A stretch of 27,500 nucleotides of DNA from Mesostigma viride (GCA_009746045.1 RPFO01001021.1:450116-477615), one strand, 5' to 3'; shown: positions 7,406 to 16,204, counted from the first letter of the stretch. Translations and numbers: made by a program. Notes: a model not told the origin generated them from the sequence alone.

Positions 7406-8073
7406 ATGGCCCATGCTGGTGCTACTTTCGAGGATCTGCCAAGCGAAATTTTGTACGTGTTGGCAGAGCTCAGCTGGCCCTACTTGCGTGGTGTGAACAA
7501 GGCCTCTCACAAGGAATGGGAGGCCGTGCTGGCGATAATGGAGGCAAAGGTTAGCGCTGTGCGCAATTTGATTGACGAGGAACTGAAGTTCCGCGATGCA
7601 AACCCCGATTGGTTGCACGATCTGAACACGGCGACTACCCGTCGCCTGTATGAGTTGACGCATGATCAGCTGAGGGCCATTTATGACAAGGTGTCTGTGC
7701 CCCGCTTGAGTGAGGCGGAGGGGTACTTGTACACTACCCGCGCTGATCGTTTGGAGCAGATGGATTACACCTACACTGATTTTGTGGAGGTGATCGAACA
7801 GATTGGCGTGAGCCCCGGCCCCCACACTAGGGCGGCGAGGGACGCCTATTTCGCATCCATTCCTGATGTGGATCGCGAGAAAACGATGGAGCGTCGCGTG
7901 GAGGAGTTGGTCGATATTCTGTGCGCGGCAGTGTTGGCTGACGACACGGAGGCCAACGGGGTGTGCCAACGATCCATTTGGCCAACGTTCTCAGCGACAT
8001 TTTCGACCGCCACAAGCACATGATGATGTGCCGTCTCCACAGCCATCCCTCGTTTAACCGGGAGATGCGTTAA
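7406..8073 (+). pseudogene. Gene D, left copy: F-box-like protein, frameshifted near the 3' end
   Basis: The start MAHAGATFEDLPSEI at 7406 follows a TATA box by about 100 bases. Residues about 6-42 are F-box-like (FxDLPSEIxxxxAELSWP, GVNK, W). The middle contains SIPDVDREKT, which aligns with SIPQVDKDKT of gene B. The original frame ends at 8023 with a low-complexity Ser/Thr tail. The -1 frame continues to a stop at 8071-8073 with a sensible helical end (HLANVLSDIFDRHKH...). The shift lies at or near the GGGG run at about 7957. The same shift is present in the right arm, so it predates the duplication, or both copies carry the same homopolymer error, or it is read through by slippage. Confidence 0.7.
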
Positions 8074-8157
8074 ACAGGCAAATAGGGATCAACTTATATA
8101 GCCTATTGGAAAAGGCTATATCCCATGGACTGTCTTATATAACTTTTAATAAGACTC
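8052..8157 (+). terminator. Stem-loops and 3'-end signal after gene D
   Basis: GTTTAAC (8052-8058) pairs with GTTAAAC (8069-8075) around the stop codon. ATATAGCC (8096-8103) pairs with GGCTATAT (8114-8121). AATAAGACTC (8148-8157) repeats the signal seen after genes A and C. Confidence 0.45.
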
Positions 8158-8301
8158 GATTCCTATTGAAATTTGTCTCACAATGAGTCCAACAATGAGC
8201 CCCACTTAAAAAAAAATCTAAACCGCATACTATAAATAGCTAATGGAGCTATAGGGGTACCAGAATCCCACGAAGAATAGGGATTTCCGCCACCCGCGCC
8301 T

Positions 8302-8752
8302 GTCACGTGACCTGTGTGCCACGTGGCATGTCCCGATTGGTCAGCCTAGTCTCATGGAATTCCAGATTCACATGGTGCCACGTGGCAACTATCCATTCGT
8401 CCGGATGTCCCATGGGACTCCAGGGACCCCCATGGGTGCCACGTGGCAGGTTCCGATTGAACAGGGTGTATCATGGGACGCCAGGGTCCCTGGGTGCCAC
8501 GTGGCGGGATCCGATTGGACAGGGAATACCGTGGGAGTACAGGGTCCCACGGAGATTCAGGGTCCCTGGTGCCACGTGGCAGTTACCGATTGGACAGGGA
8601 GTCCCATGGGTGCCACGTGGCAGCGTCCCATTGGCCAGGGTGGTCCCATGGGTGGCCAGGGTCCCACGGGTCCCTGGTGCCACGTGGCGGTCGCCGATTG
8701 GTCAGATAGTCCCATGGGAATCTCAGGGTGCCACGTGGCAGCCTTCCATTGG
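8302..8752 (-). repeat. Array of eight ERSE-like composite sites, left arm
   Basis: GCCACGTGGC cores start at 8318, 8377, 8438, 8496, 8571, 8612, 8679 and 8730. Each is followed after exactly eight bases by ATTGG (ATTCG at the second site and ATTGA at the third). On the minus strand this is CCAAT-N9-CCACG, the ERSE-I arrangement. Core-to-core spacing varies from 41 to 75 bases, so the internal spacing is constrained while the period is not. A separate dyad GTCACGTGAC lies at 8302-8311. The spacers repeat CCATGGGA and AGGGTCCC. No gene starts beside the array: it lies behind gene D and before the palindrome centre. Confidence 0.85.
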
Positions 8753-8764
8753 CGGCTACTACGC

Positions 8765-8880
8765 CAGGGTCCCTGGCAGGGTCCCACGATATATTTATCC
8801 CAACAATTGACGGGTTAGAGGCGCCTCTAACCCGTCAATTGTTGGGATAAATATATCGTGGGACCCTGCCAGGGACCCTG
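8765..8880. other. Centre of the giant palindrome
   Basis: The symmetry axis is between 8822 and 8823 (TTAGAGGC|GCCTCTAA) with no spacer. On either side lies an AT-rich block with GATATATTTATCCC, then CCAGGGTCCCTGG-type dyads. A linear genome end with a closed hairpin would give such an axis when replicated head to head, so this may be a former viral telomere or resolution site. That role is inference. Confidence 0.5.
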
Positions 8881-8892
8881 GCGTAGTAGCCG

Positions 8893-9343
8893 CCAATGGA
8901 AGGCTGCCACGTGGCACCCTGAGATTCCCATGGGACTATCTGACCAATCGGCGACCGCCACGTGGCACCAGGGACCCGTGGGACCCTGGCCACCCATGGG
9001 ACCACCCTGGCCAATGGGACGCTGCCACGTGGCACCCATGGGACTCCCTGTCCAATCGGTAACTGCCACGTGGCACCAGGGACCCTGAATCTCCGTGGGA
9101 CCCTGTACTCCCACGGTATTCCCTGTCCAATCGGATCCCGCCACGTGGCACCCAGGGACCCTGGCGTCCCATGATACACCCTGTTCAATCGGAACCTGCC
9201 ACGTGGCACCCATGGGGGTCCCTGGAGTCCCATGGGACATCCGGACGAATGGATAGTTGCCACGTGGCACCATGTGAATCTGGAATTCCATGAGACTAGG
9301 CTGACCAATCGGGACATGCCACGTGGCACACAGGTCACGTGAC
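8893..9343 (+). repeat. Array of eight ERSE-like composite sites, right arm
   Basis: Mirror copy of 8302-8752. Here the sites read CCAAT-N9-CCACG on the plus strand, for example CCAATCGGTAACTGCCACG ending at 9070. All eight modules are present, six with a perfect CCAAT. Confidence 0.85.
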
Positions 9344-9573
9344 AGGCGCGGGTGGCGGGAAATCCCTATTCTTCGTGGGATTCTGGTACCCCTATAGCTC
9401 CATTAGCTATTTATAGTATGCGGTTTAGATTTTTTTTTTAAGTGGGGCTCATTGTTGGACTCATTGTGAGACAAATTTCAATAGGAATCGAGTCTTATTA
9501 AAAGTTATATAAGACAGTCCATGGGATATAGCCTTTTCCAATAGGCTATATAAGTTGATCCCTATTTGCCTGT

Positions 9574-10241
9574 TTAACGCATCTCCCGGTTAAACGAGGG
9601 ATGGCTGTGGAGACGGCACATCATCATGTGCTTGTGGCGGTCGAAAATGTCGCTGAGAACGTTGGCCAAATGGATCGTTGGCACACCCCGTTGGCCTCCG
9701 TGTCGTCAGCCAACACTGCCGCGCACAGAATATCGACCAACTCCTCCACGCGACGCTCCATCGTTTTCTCGCGATCCACATCAGGAATGGATGCGAAATA
9801 GGCGTCCCTCGCCGCCCTAGTGTGGGGGCCGGGGCTCACGCCAATCTGTTCGATCACCTCCACAAAATCAGTGTAGGTGTAATCCATCTGCTCCAAACGA
9901 TCAGCGCGGGTAGTGTACAAGTACCCCTCCGCCTCACTCAAGCGGGGCACAGACACCTTGTCATAAATGGCCCTCAGCTGATCATGCGTCAACTCATACA
10001 GGCGACGGGTAGTCGCCGTGTTCAGATCGTGCAACCAATCGGGGTTTGCATCGCGGAACTTCAGTTCCTCGTCAATCAAATTGCGCACAGCGCTAACCTT
10101 TGCCTCCATTATCGCCAGCACGGCCTCCCATTCCTTGTGAGAGGCCTTGTTCACACCACGCAAGTAGGGCCAGCTGAGCTCTGCCAACACGTACAAAATT
10201 TCGCTTGGCAGATCCTCGAAAGTAGCACCAGCATGGGCCAT
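9574..10241 (-). pseudogene. Gene D', right copy: F-box-like protein, frameshifted
   Basis: Mirror copy of the gene at 7406-8073, starting at 10241. The protein is identical to the left copy as far as compared, including the F-box-like N-terminus and the SIPDVDREKT segment. The original frame stops at 9624, while the likely genuine C-terminus lies in the -1 frame and ends at 9574. The GGGG run holding the shift has the same length as in the left arm. It is probably a paralogue of B'. Confidence 0.7.
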
Positions 10242-10316
10242 TGTGTATTTTACAGCTGTAAGGATGGCTGTCTGCGTGTGGATGACTGTGTGCCTGGCAG
10301 TGTCGGAGGTGAGACC

Positions 10317-10491
10317 TACCCCCAAACGCCCGTGACTCCGCTTTTATACACTATCGGCCACGGCGTCCCACGATAGTGCCGTGCAGGCGTCGCGCCGGGA
10401 ATATTCCCACGGATATTCCGTGAGAGCGCCGCGCCGGCGCGGCGCCGGCAACTATCGTGGGATACCGTGCCACGTGGCGCCCATCCATAGG
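10317..10491 (-). promoter_or_regulatory. Promoter of gene D', right copy
   Basis: Mirror of 7156-7330: TATA box TATAAAAG on the minus strand near 10341-10348, paired AATATTCC boxes and GCCACGTGGC. One base differs just upstream of the TATA box (GTGTATAAAA here, GGGTATAAAA in the left arm). Confidence 0.65.
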
Positions 10492-10497
10492 CTCCCA

Positions 10498-11150
10498 CGA
10501 AAAGTTCGTGCTATGTGGATAGCCCGAACTTTTGGGGATAGCCCGAACTTTTCGAAACCTTGCTAGGGAAAAGTAAAAGTTTCCAGTGGGGATCCCAGCC
10601 ATTTTGAAAAGTTCGGGCTATGGTTCGGGCTGTCGATTTATAGCCCGAACCTCCCCTTTTCTCCCTCTGGGCAGTGTGTTGCTAGGGGTGGATGCTACTC
10701 TTTTTTTTACTCTGTTTCCCAACACATAAAATTTTATGTGTTAGCAATTGTCATCTATATATAATCATAGCTAATACCCCTATATTTTATGTGTTAGCAA
10801 TCCTATCTGTATATACAGGAAATACCCCTATATTTTATGTGTTAGCAATCCTATCTGTATATACAGGAAATACCCCTATATTTTATGTGTTAGCAATCTA
10901 AGGAAGAAACACACACATACACTGCACACTGTCCAAATAACCAAGTCCCTACCCCATGTACAATGCATGACACCACCGTCCAAGGGGCAAAAGGGTCCGG
11001 TTCGGGCTATAAACTGATAGCCCGAACCATAGCCCGAACTTTTCAAATGGCTGGGATCCCACTGGAAACTTTTACTTTTCCCTAGCAAGGTTTCCAAAAG
11101 TTCGGGCTATCCCCAAAAGTTCGGGCTATCCGCATAGCCCGAACTTTTCG
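10498..11150. mobile_element. Foldback element, right arm
   Basis: Mirror copy of 6498-7149 with the same hairpin-forming GTTCGGGCTAT units in both terminal repeats. It lacks one G in GGGGATCCC near 11057. It therefore predates the palindrome. Confidence 0.6.
10719..10897 (-). repeat. 48-base tandem repeat, right arm
   Basis: Mirror of 6751-6928: the same units and the perfect dyad AACACATAAAA/TTTTATGTGTT at the left end. Confidence 0.8.
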
Positions 11151-11176
11151 CAAACAAGTCAAGTCCTACGCCTAGT

Positions 11177-11219
11177 GCATGAGTGTTGGATTTGCATGCA
11201 AAGAGTCTTATTCATTACA
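11177..11219 (-). terminator. 3'-end block of gene C'
   Basis: Mirror of 6429-6472: on the minus strand TGTAATGAATAAGACTC followed by TTGCATGCAAATCCAAC. Confidence 0.55.
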
Positions 11220-11296
11220 AAATAGAATACCACAAGTCCCTATCAACAGTAGCCTCCATAGGCTTGCATGGGCCAATGAAGTGCCCAGATGACACC

Positions 11297-12484
11297 CTAC
11301 GCGAAGAAATAGGGCTTGTTGGACCCCACAACATCGTACAGAAGGAAGCCCCCGGCCTCTGCATTACGCTTGAGACGGTTGTTGGGGCGGCTAAAGCCCG
11401 GGAAAGCGACAGCCTCAGAAACAAGGCTGCAGAACTTGGCGCACTCGTAGCAGACCAAGTCAACGTCTAAAGAACGAGGCCTTGGAGCCACATACAGGTT
11501 CTGCACGTTGATGTCGATGCGCTTCATGCACTTCTGGCACTGCCTGCGAGGCCAGTAAAACTTGTCACTGGAGGGGCCGTCGTGCGTGTTGTCCTGGGCG
11601 CGCTCTGCCATCTTGTGGAGTTCCTCGTTGTACTGGAACACCTCATCGATATGGCCCTTGTACTCCCAATACTGCATGCCGCGAGACATGGCCTTGCTGA
11701 TGACCACGTTGTTGTCGACATACTGGGCCAGGAACTCGTTGCGGCAGATCCCACAAACGACGTCGCCAACCACGAGCTTGGCAACACGGAAATGGGAAGT
11801 GGTCTCCAGCATCTGAGGGGTGACCTCCTTCACCACTTCGTGCGCGTGGAGAGCAGGCTTCTTGCACACAGCGCACATGCACTTGGACAGAGGGTAGCCG
11901 GTGGGAGGAGGTGGGAGACGCTTGGGCTCATATTCGTACTTGTAAATCTGCAAGCCCGTGTCAAAATTCTTGACAGTCTCCTGCACCTGCTCCGTGGGAG
12001 GAGAGGGACCTAGTGCATCCACCTTGTCGCTCAGTTCATCCAGAGCGCACCCCCGGCACTGCATCTCCCCGTTCTCCTTCTTGCACACTGCCCTCTCCGG
12101 CACCTTTTTGCAGGTGACGCAATGCACCAGAGGAAACTTGGAATCGCCACTACCATTTGGCCACACATGGCCTGCTGGAGGCCAAATGTCAGAGTCCTTA
12201 AACCGAGGGGCGAATAGCCCAGGGAGAGGAGCAGGCACGTACACAGGCGCAGGCACTGGCGCAGCAGGCACTGGCACTGGCACAATCACAGGCACTGGCG
12301 CTGGCACAGGCGCAGGCACTGGCACAAGCGCAGGAGCTATGGCGGAACAACCAGTCCTAGTTTTTGTGCAGCGAGGATATGGCAATCCATAGATTTTGGG
12401 AGCCTGGAGCCCATAGATGGCCCTAGTCTGTGCCCTAGTCTGACGCCTGAACACCGGCCCAGCTGCTGCATCAAGCTGAGACAT
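11297..12484 (-). CDS. Gene C', right copy: CxxC zinc-binding protein, 395 aa
   Basis: This is the intact version of the left gene at 5166. The ATG is at 12484 (MSQLD, GCCATG context); an upstream in-frame ATG at 12601 precedes the core promoter motif and is not preferred. The order is a short basic N-terminus, a Val/Pro/Ala repeat (about 48-92), then three blocks of paired CxxC motifs (from residue 122) interspersed with helical segments, ending NKPYFFA. No catalytic motif and no family was recognised. It has five Gs at the site where the left copy has four. One residue differs from the left copy: Glu in HEVVKEVTP, Lys in the left copy. It is divergent from B', with which it shares the promoter. 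Confidence 0.75.
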   Translation of the reverse strand: MSQLDAAAGPVFRRQTRAQTRAIYGLQAPKIYGLPYPRCTKTRTGCSAIAPALVPVPAPVPAPVPVIVPVPVPAAPVPAPVYVPAPLPGLFAPRFKDSDIWPPAGHVWPNGSGDSKFPLVHCVTCKKVPERAVCKKENGEMQCRGCALDELSDKVDALGPSPPTEQVQETVKNFDTGLQIYKYEYEPKRLPPPPTGYPLSKCMCAVCKKPALHAHEVVKEVTPQMLETTSHFRVAKLVVGDVVCGICRNEFLAQYVDNNVVISKAMSRGMQYWEYKGHIDEVFQYNEELHKMAERAQDNTHDGPSSDKFYWPRRQCQKCMKRIDINVQNLYVAPRPRSLDVDLVCYECAKFCSLVSEAVAFPGFSRPNNRLKRNAEAGGFLLYDVVGSNKPYFFA

Positions 12485-12955
12485 GGCGGTCTGCTGTTGT
12501 TTTCTGCGCTGGCTATGGCTGTTCTGTGGTGTGATGGTGCATTTGGTAGGCCTGCACGACCTTTGTACCTGTGGAAACTCGTCCTCCCACGAGATCTTCA
12601 TCGGACGGCTGGGATCGATCCTCTAGAAGGTTCCATGGCGCGGCGCGGCGCGGCGCGGTAGTGACGTGGCGGAATGCCGTGCCACGGTACTCGGACCAGT
12701 ATCCATGATACTGGTCCGGCCGTACCGGCGCCGCGCCGTATCCGAGATACGCCGTACTATCATGGGAGATCTGAATTGCCGTGGACCGTCCGATCTCTGC
12801 CACGTGGCGGCGTCCCGTGGGAGATCGTCGTGCCACGGAATATTCCGCGAAGATGCCGTGGGGCGAGGTACAAAGGTCCGACACCACGTCAAAGTGGGCA
12901 CTTCTCGCCTGCTCCAGCATCCCAACAGCACTAGCACCACTACCACAAAGAAGAC
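12485..12955. promoter_or_regulatory. Bidirectional promoter between C' and B', right copy
   Basis: Mirror of 4697-5165. The outward-facing motif GGTACAAAGGTC lies at 12558-12569 (minus, for C') and 12867-12878 (plus, for B'). A G-box lies at 12799-12808, with a TGACGTGGC site at about 12661 and GGAATATTCC near 12837. Confidence 0.55.
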
Positions 12956-13591
12956 ATGGCCGCTGCCACTTTTAACAGCCTGCCAGCTGAGATTGTGCAC
13001 GAAATCGTGGAGTTGGCATGGCCCCACGGGTGTGGTGTCAGCAAGGAGCTGCAAGTGCCGTGGGACGCTGTCAAAGCTAAGACAGAGCAGCGAAGGATGC
13101 AGCTGTTGGATGCTATTGCCACTGAGCTTGAGGGGCGCTTCCTCTCTAAGCGCAGGCAGCCAGGGCCGTTTTGCCACTATACAGGATGGGCCCTGCGCAA
13201 CTTTGCCATCGCCATCGCTCAAGGCGGTGTGCAGTCCCTTTCCACTTTTGAGAAGAGGATGGACGCCTGCAAGTATGGCGATAGGCGTATGGAGGTGGCA
13301 ACTCTGGCCATCGACCTAGAGGTTAAGCTGTCTGAACGCATTTGCGCGATTCCCCGCCTGTGGGATGTGATGAAGGAGTATGTTGAATCCATTCCTCAGG
13401 TGGATAAGGATAAGACCGCAGAGGAGCATTGCCGTGTGCTCGTGGACCTCGTGAAGGCCGAGTACGACGCCTATCTGCCTGTCAACTTTTCCCCCGCTGC
13501 CTGCGAGAGGGAACTGAGGGTCATGAATGCCACCTGCGACAAGATGTACGACAAGTTCTGTCGCCGCCTGGCCCTGGAGGGGGTTCACTAA
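12956..13591 (+). CDS. Gene B', right copy: F-box-like protein, 211 aa
   Basis: This is an intact copy of the gene at 4059-4694, starting MAAATFNSLPAEI. The F-box-like N-terminus (LPAEI...ELAWP...W) is followed by a helical domain of unknown type. The conserved SIPQVDKDKT segment and the last helix (CDKMYDKFCRRL) align with gene D. A Skp1-recruiting adaptor is the most likely role if the F-box is genuine. It differs from the left copy by Ile for Val and Asp for His. A stem-loop with CTTTG and CAAAG arms follows the stop (mirror of 4019-4053). Confidence 0.75.
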   Translation: MAAATFNSLPAEIVHEIVELAWPHGCGVSKELQVPWDAVKAKTEQRRMQLLDAIATELEGRFLSKRRQPGPFCHYTGWALRNFAIAIAQGGVQSLSTFEKRMDACKYGDRRMEVATLAIDLEVKLSERICAIPRLWDVMKEYVESIPQVDKDKTAEEHCRVLVDLVKAEYDAYLPVNFSPAACERELRVMNATCDKMYDKFCRRLALEGVH

Positions 13592-13830
13592 CTAAGTGCC
13601 CCTTTGGAATAGACAAAGTCCCCTATGGGCATTAAGCCTTATTGTGATTCTAATGGAAATCCATGACTTTGTCTCTATCTCATGGCGTCTCATAGTACAA
13701 TTGCACTAGGAATCGTAGTACAGGTAGTATAATAAGAGTAGAAATGCACTAGACGACACTACAGATAGTACAGATTACTACAAATACGCAACTGCTTGTG
13801 TATTGTAGGATTTCCCACTAGAATCCGTCC
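13592..13830. other. Spacer between B' and A' control region
   Basis: No gene is seen. The stem-loop of B' lies at about 13597-13631. The rest is AT-richer with GTAGTACAG-type repeats; several short indels distinguish it from 3830-3960. Confidence 0.4.
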
Positions 13831-13837
13831 AAGTGTC

Positions 13838-14190
13838 GTGCCATACTGCCACGTGGCAACCTGGACGGTCTGACACGACAGTCCGTACAAGACTGTATCC
13901 GTCAGCTGCCGGTTCGGACGGCCTGCTATGTCAGTACCGTGCCACGTCAGATCTGACAGCGTGCCACGTCAGTCCGCGCCGCGCCGGTTCCGTCGCGCGT
14001 CGGTTACGAAGATCTGCCACGACAGTCGGCACACTGTCCCGTCTGACACCTGTCAGAACCGTCAGACTGCCATGACAGTCCGTAGCACTGTCGCGTAACG
14101 GCCGACGCGGCGCGACCGTTTCCTTCTAGCGACCGTCCCACGGCATATTCGTGGGAATATTCCCGGAATATGCCGGGAATATGCCGTTCG
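13838..14190 (+). promoter_or_regulatory. Upstream control region of gene A', right copy
   Basis: It contains a G-box GCCACGTGGC (13848-13857), two GCCACGTCA sites (13941-13949 and 13963-13971, reverse of TGACGTGGC) and palindromic GGGAATATTCCC-type boxes at about 14143-14184. It differs from the left copy by a few bases around 14085-14103. Confidence 0.45.
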
Positions 14191-14298
14191 CCCTCCTCCC
14201 CACGAGGCCAAATGCCCAAACACGACCAAAAATGCAGCCAAACCCTCACGAACCACTCAGAACAGCAGCAGGATACCACTATCAGCAGCTAGCCAGCT

Positions 14299-15851
14299 AT
14301 GGCGACGACCCAAGAACATGAGGCCCAGGAACCTGAGCGTACGTATTTTCCCATGCATGTCTGTTTTTGTGTTTCCTTGGTTTGTTTTTTGGGCATTTTC
14401 AGCAGCTGACAGGAACGCCATGGTCATTTTCTATTCATTCTTTGCAGGCTGGAACCCCTCTGACGACCTTTTTGACCACAACGACTACGACCACCTGGAC
14501 GACGCAGGCACGGAAGTCAATTCGCACGCTGCGATCGACGACCTGGTGGCTCAGTCTCGCCCTGCGGCTGCTCCCAGTACGTGGTCTGCTGTTTTATGCA
14601 TCCCTTTTCGATTGCCTGCTGGATTTTGCAGGTGATGGCCACTATCTGTTGGATGTTGCAGGTGATGGCCACTATCTGATACATTTTGCAGTTGTCTGTG
14701 TGTTTTCCTTTGCATGCAGGCCTGCTGCGTGGTGGTCCCAGCTCCCGTTCTCGTTCTGGAGGCGCTGGGCCCAGCGGTGGGGACTTAGCCGCATTGCAGC
14801 GCCAGCTGAGGGAGACGCAGGAGGAGTTGGAGCGCGAGAGGAACCGCAGCAGGCGTCGTTCTTTCTCCCCTGATCCCACTCGCGAAGAGCTCAAGAAGAT
14901 GCGCTTGGCTCTCGAGGAGGCGAACCACAAGATCACGTGGTTCGAGAAGAGGCTGGCGTGCTGCGACATCTGCACCGAGCCCTTCGGCACGGAGGGGAAG
15001 TACCCCATCATCTACCTCGTGGAGGGCGTCCACACCTGCGTCCCTCAGCACTGCAACCAGTGCGCTGATATGCTCGAGGCCCACGCTCTGGAGTATAATT
15101 CTACCAGGCCCAACGCCCGTGTGATTGGCAAGCGCTGCCCAGAATGCAAGGAGCTCCTGATGCGCACTGGCAGCCAGTACAAGCGCAATGTGGGTGTCGA
15201 CAGACTCACATTCACCCTTGTGAATGTGCGTCTGTGCGCTCGCGGGTGCGGCGGCGAGGTCGTGCTCGGCGAGGAGGCGATTCACGACAACACCTGCGCT
15301 AAGCTTGTCAGGCCCTGCCCCAACAAGCTTTCTCTCCCTGGTGATAACGGCACCGTGACCATCCTGGGCTGCACCTACCAGGCCACCAGCCGCGAGGACT
15401 TGGATCGCCACCTGCGCGTGGTGGACAACGTGTCAGAGTGTGGTTTCCGTGGTCTGCCGGCCGCCATCGCCGCCGCCGCCGCCGCTGCTGCTCCTCCTGC
15501 TGCTCGTGCTGCTGCTCCTGCTGCTGCTCCTGCTGCTGCTCCTGCTGCTCGCGCTTCTTTCGCTGTTCGCGCTGGGGGGGGAATGAGAATTACCCCGCGG
15601 GAGTCAACGGTTTCCTGTCCGCCCTGCAGTACATCAGGGATCACCCCCAGTTGGAGTGCTCCGGGTCTGCGGGCAATGCACTGGCTGTGGCCTTCTTTGA
15701 GGCACTCGGCGGTGGCGTCGGGTGGGACGCGCTGGCCATGAGGCGGTTGGTGGATCGCTTCCGCGACGGGGCGAGGCGCATTGTTGAGAGGGACGCACAC
15801 TTGGTTGCTGATGTTCAGCACCGGGAGGTGATTGTGGTTGAGGATGAGTAG
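14299..15851 (+). CDS. Gene A', right copy: RING/TRAF-like protein, three exons, -1 shifted C-terminus
   Basis: The exons are 14299-14338, 14448-14576 and from 14720. Both introns (109 and 143 bases) start GTACGT and end GCAG, in phase 1. Domain order: acidic N-terminus (exons 1-2), coiled coil with Arg/Ser patch (about 78-135), RING-like cluster with CDIC at 138-141 and CPEC at 196-199, TRAF-type zinc-finger-like region (229-290), Ala/Pro repeat. The exon 3 frame would stop at 15741. Shifting to the -1 frame at the eight-G run near 15578 gives a whole number of codons (about 433 aa) and an ordered C-terminus ending EVIVVEDE before TAG at 15849-15851. An E3 ligase or signalling-adaptor role is inferred from the fingers. 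Confidence 0.75.
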
Positions 15852-15954
15852 GGGGTCTAGAAAGGGGAAGGGGCTATTCCTCCCTGTAGTGAGTGTGCCC
15901 TTGGAGGCACCTCGTTGAGGACATGGTTGATTAGGACTTTGCCTATTGTACATT

Positions 15955-15998
15955 GTAATAAATAAGACTCATTGCATGCAAATCCAACACCAATGCAT
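15955..15998 (+). terminator. 3'-end block of gene A' with AATAAA
   Basis: AATAAA is at 15957-15962, followed by AAGACTC and TTGCATGCAAATCCAAC. It is the mirror of 1662-1704 and near-identical to the block after gene C. Confidence 0.6.
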
Positions 15999-16134
15999 CA
16001 TTAGATAGGAACCCGCGGCCCGCGAATAGGACTTGAACGGATATCCCATGATACTAGAGGTTCCCACGATACTGGCGCCTGTCACAGTACGGCCAGGCGG
16101 ACGGCCGGGTGGACGGTGGGGTCGCCCTAGGGTT

Positions 16135-16160
16135 TAGTAGTATAGTCAGCGAAAGTTGGT
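16135..16160. other. Junction of the viral palindrome arm and host repeat
   Basis: TAGTAGTAT, also present in the left arm (as ATACTACTA at 1516-1524), is followed at 16144 by AGTCAGCGAAAGTTGG. The latter belongs to a host dispersed repeat also found at 18594 and 26331 after CCTAT. TAT is shared by both partners (16141-16143), so the junction has three bases of microhomology. It lies inside the stem of the hairpin seen at 1477-1533. Confidence 0.75.
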
Positions 16161-16204
16161 GCGAGAGGTCCCCAGTTCGATTTCGGTCGGATTCATTTGC
16201 AGAT
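16141..16204 (+). mobile_element. Dispersed repeat copy 1, first part
   Basis: It matches 18594-18657 and 26331-26393. It contains CAGTTCGATTTCGG, close to the RNA polymerase III B-box GGTTCGANNCC, so a tRNA-derived SINE is possible. Its first 175 or so bases are missing, replaced by the viral arm. It is interrupted at 16204 by a LINE-like insertion and resumes at 18254. Confidence 0.6.

Larger units (their letters stand above)
1516..8822 (+). repeat. Left arm of the giant inverted repeat
   Basis: The arm matches 8823-16143 in reverse complement over its full length of about 7.3 kb. Mirror coordinates sum to 17645 near the centre and drift to about 17659 at the outer end because of small indels. 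All four genes and their control regions are present in both arms. No mismatch was seen in about the inner 500 bases of each arm. Scattered substitutions and indels, many in homopolymers, occur further out. Confidence 0.95.
8823..16143 (-). repeat. Right arm of the giant inverted repeat
   Basis: This is the mirror of 1516-8822 and carries D', C', B' and A' in inverse order and orientation. Differences from the left arm include amino-acid changes in A, B and C, several single-base homopolymer indels and a cluster of indels at 13700-13770. The arm ends at TAGTAGTAT (16135-16143), where host-type sequence begins. Confidence 0.95.

Noticed and set aside
8302-8752. CRISPR-like array
   Set aside because: The conserved part is only a 10-base core plus a spaced ATTGG, the period is irregular and the spacers resemble each other. 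The context is eukaryotic or viral.
8811-8834. Telomeric repeat at the palindrome centre (CTAACCC)
   Set aside because: There is a single unit per arm with no tandem array, so it is not host telomeric DNA.
8307-9338. Long ORFs of 154-167 aa on both strands across the G-box arrays
   Set aside because: They are translations of a repeated, palindromic array (VPRG, CHVA and ATWQ repeats) and lack a promoter. Identical ORFs on both strands follow from the mirror symmetry.
16151-16200. A functional tRNA gene at the host junction
   Set aside because: Only a B-box-like motif is seen. The T-arm stem has mismatches, no acceptor stem or anticodon arm fits, and the segment is part of a longer dispersed repeat.
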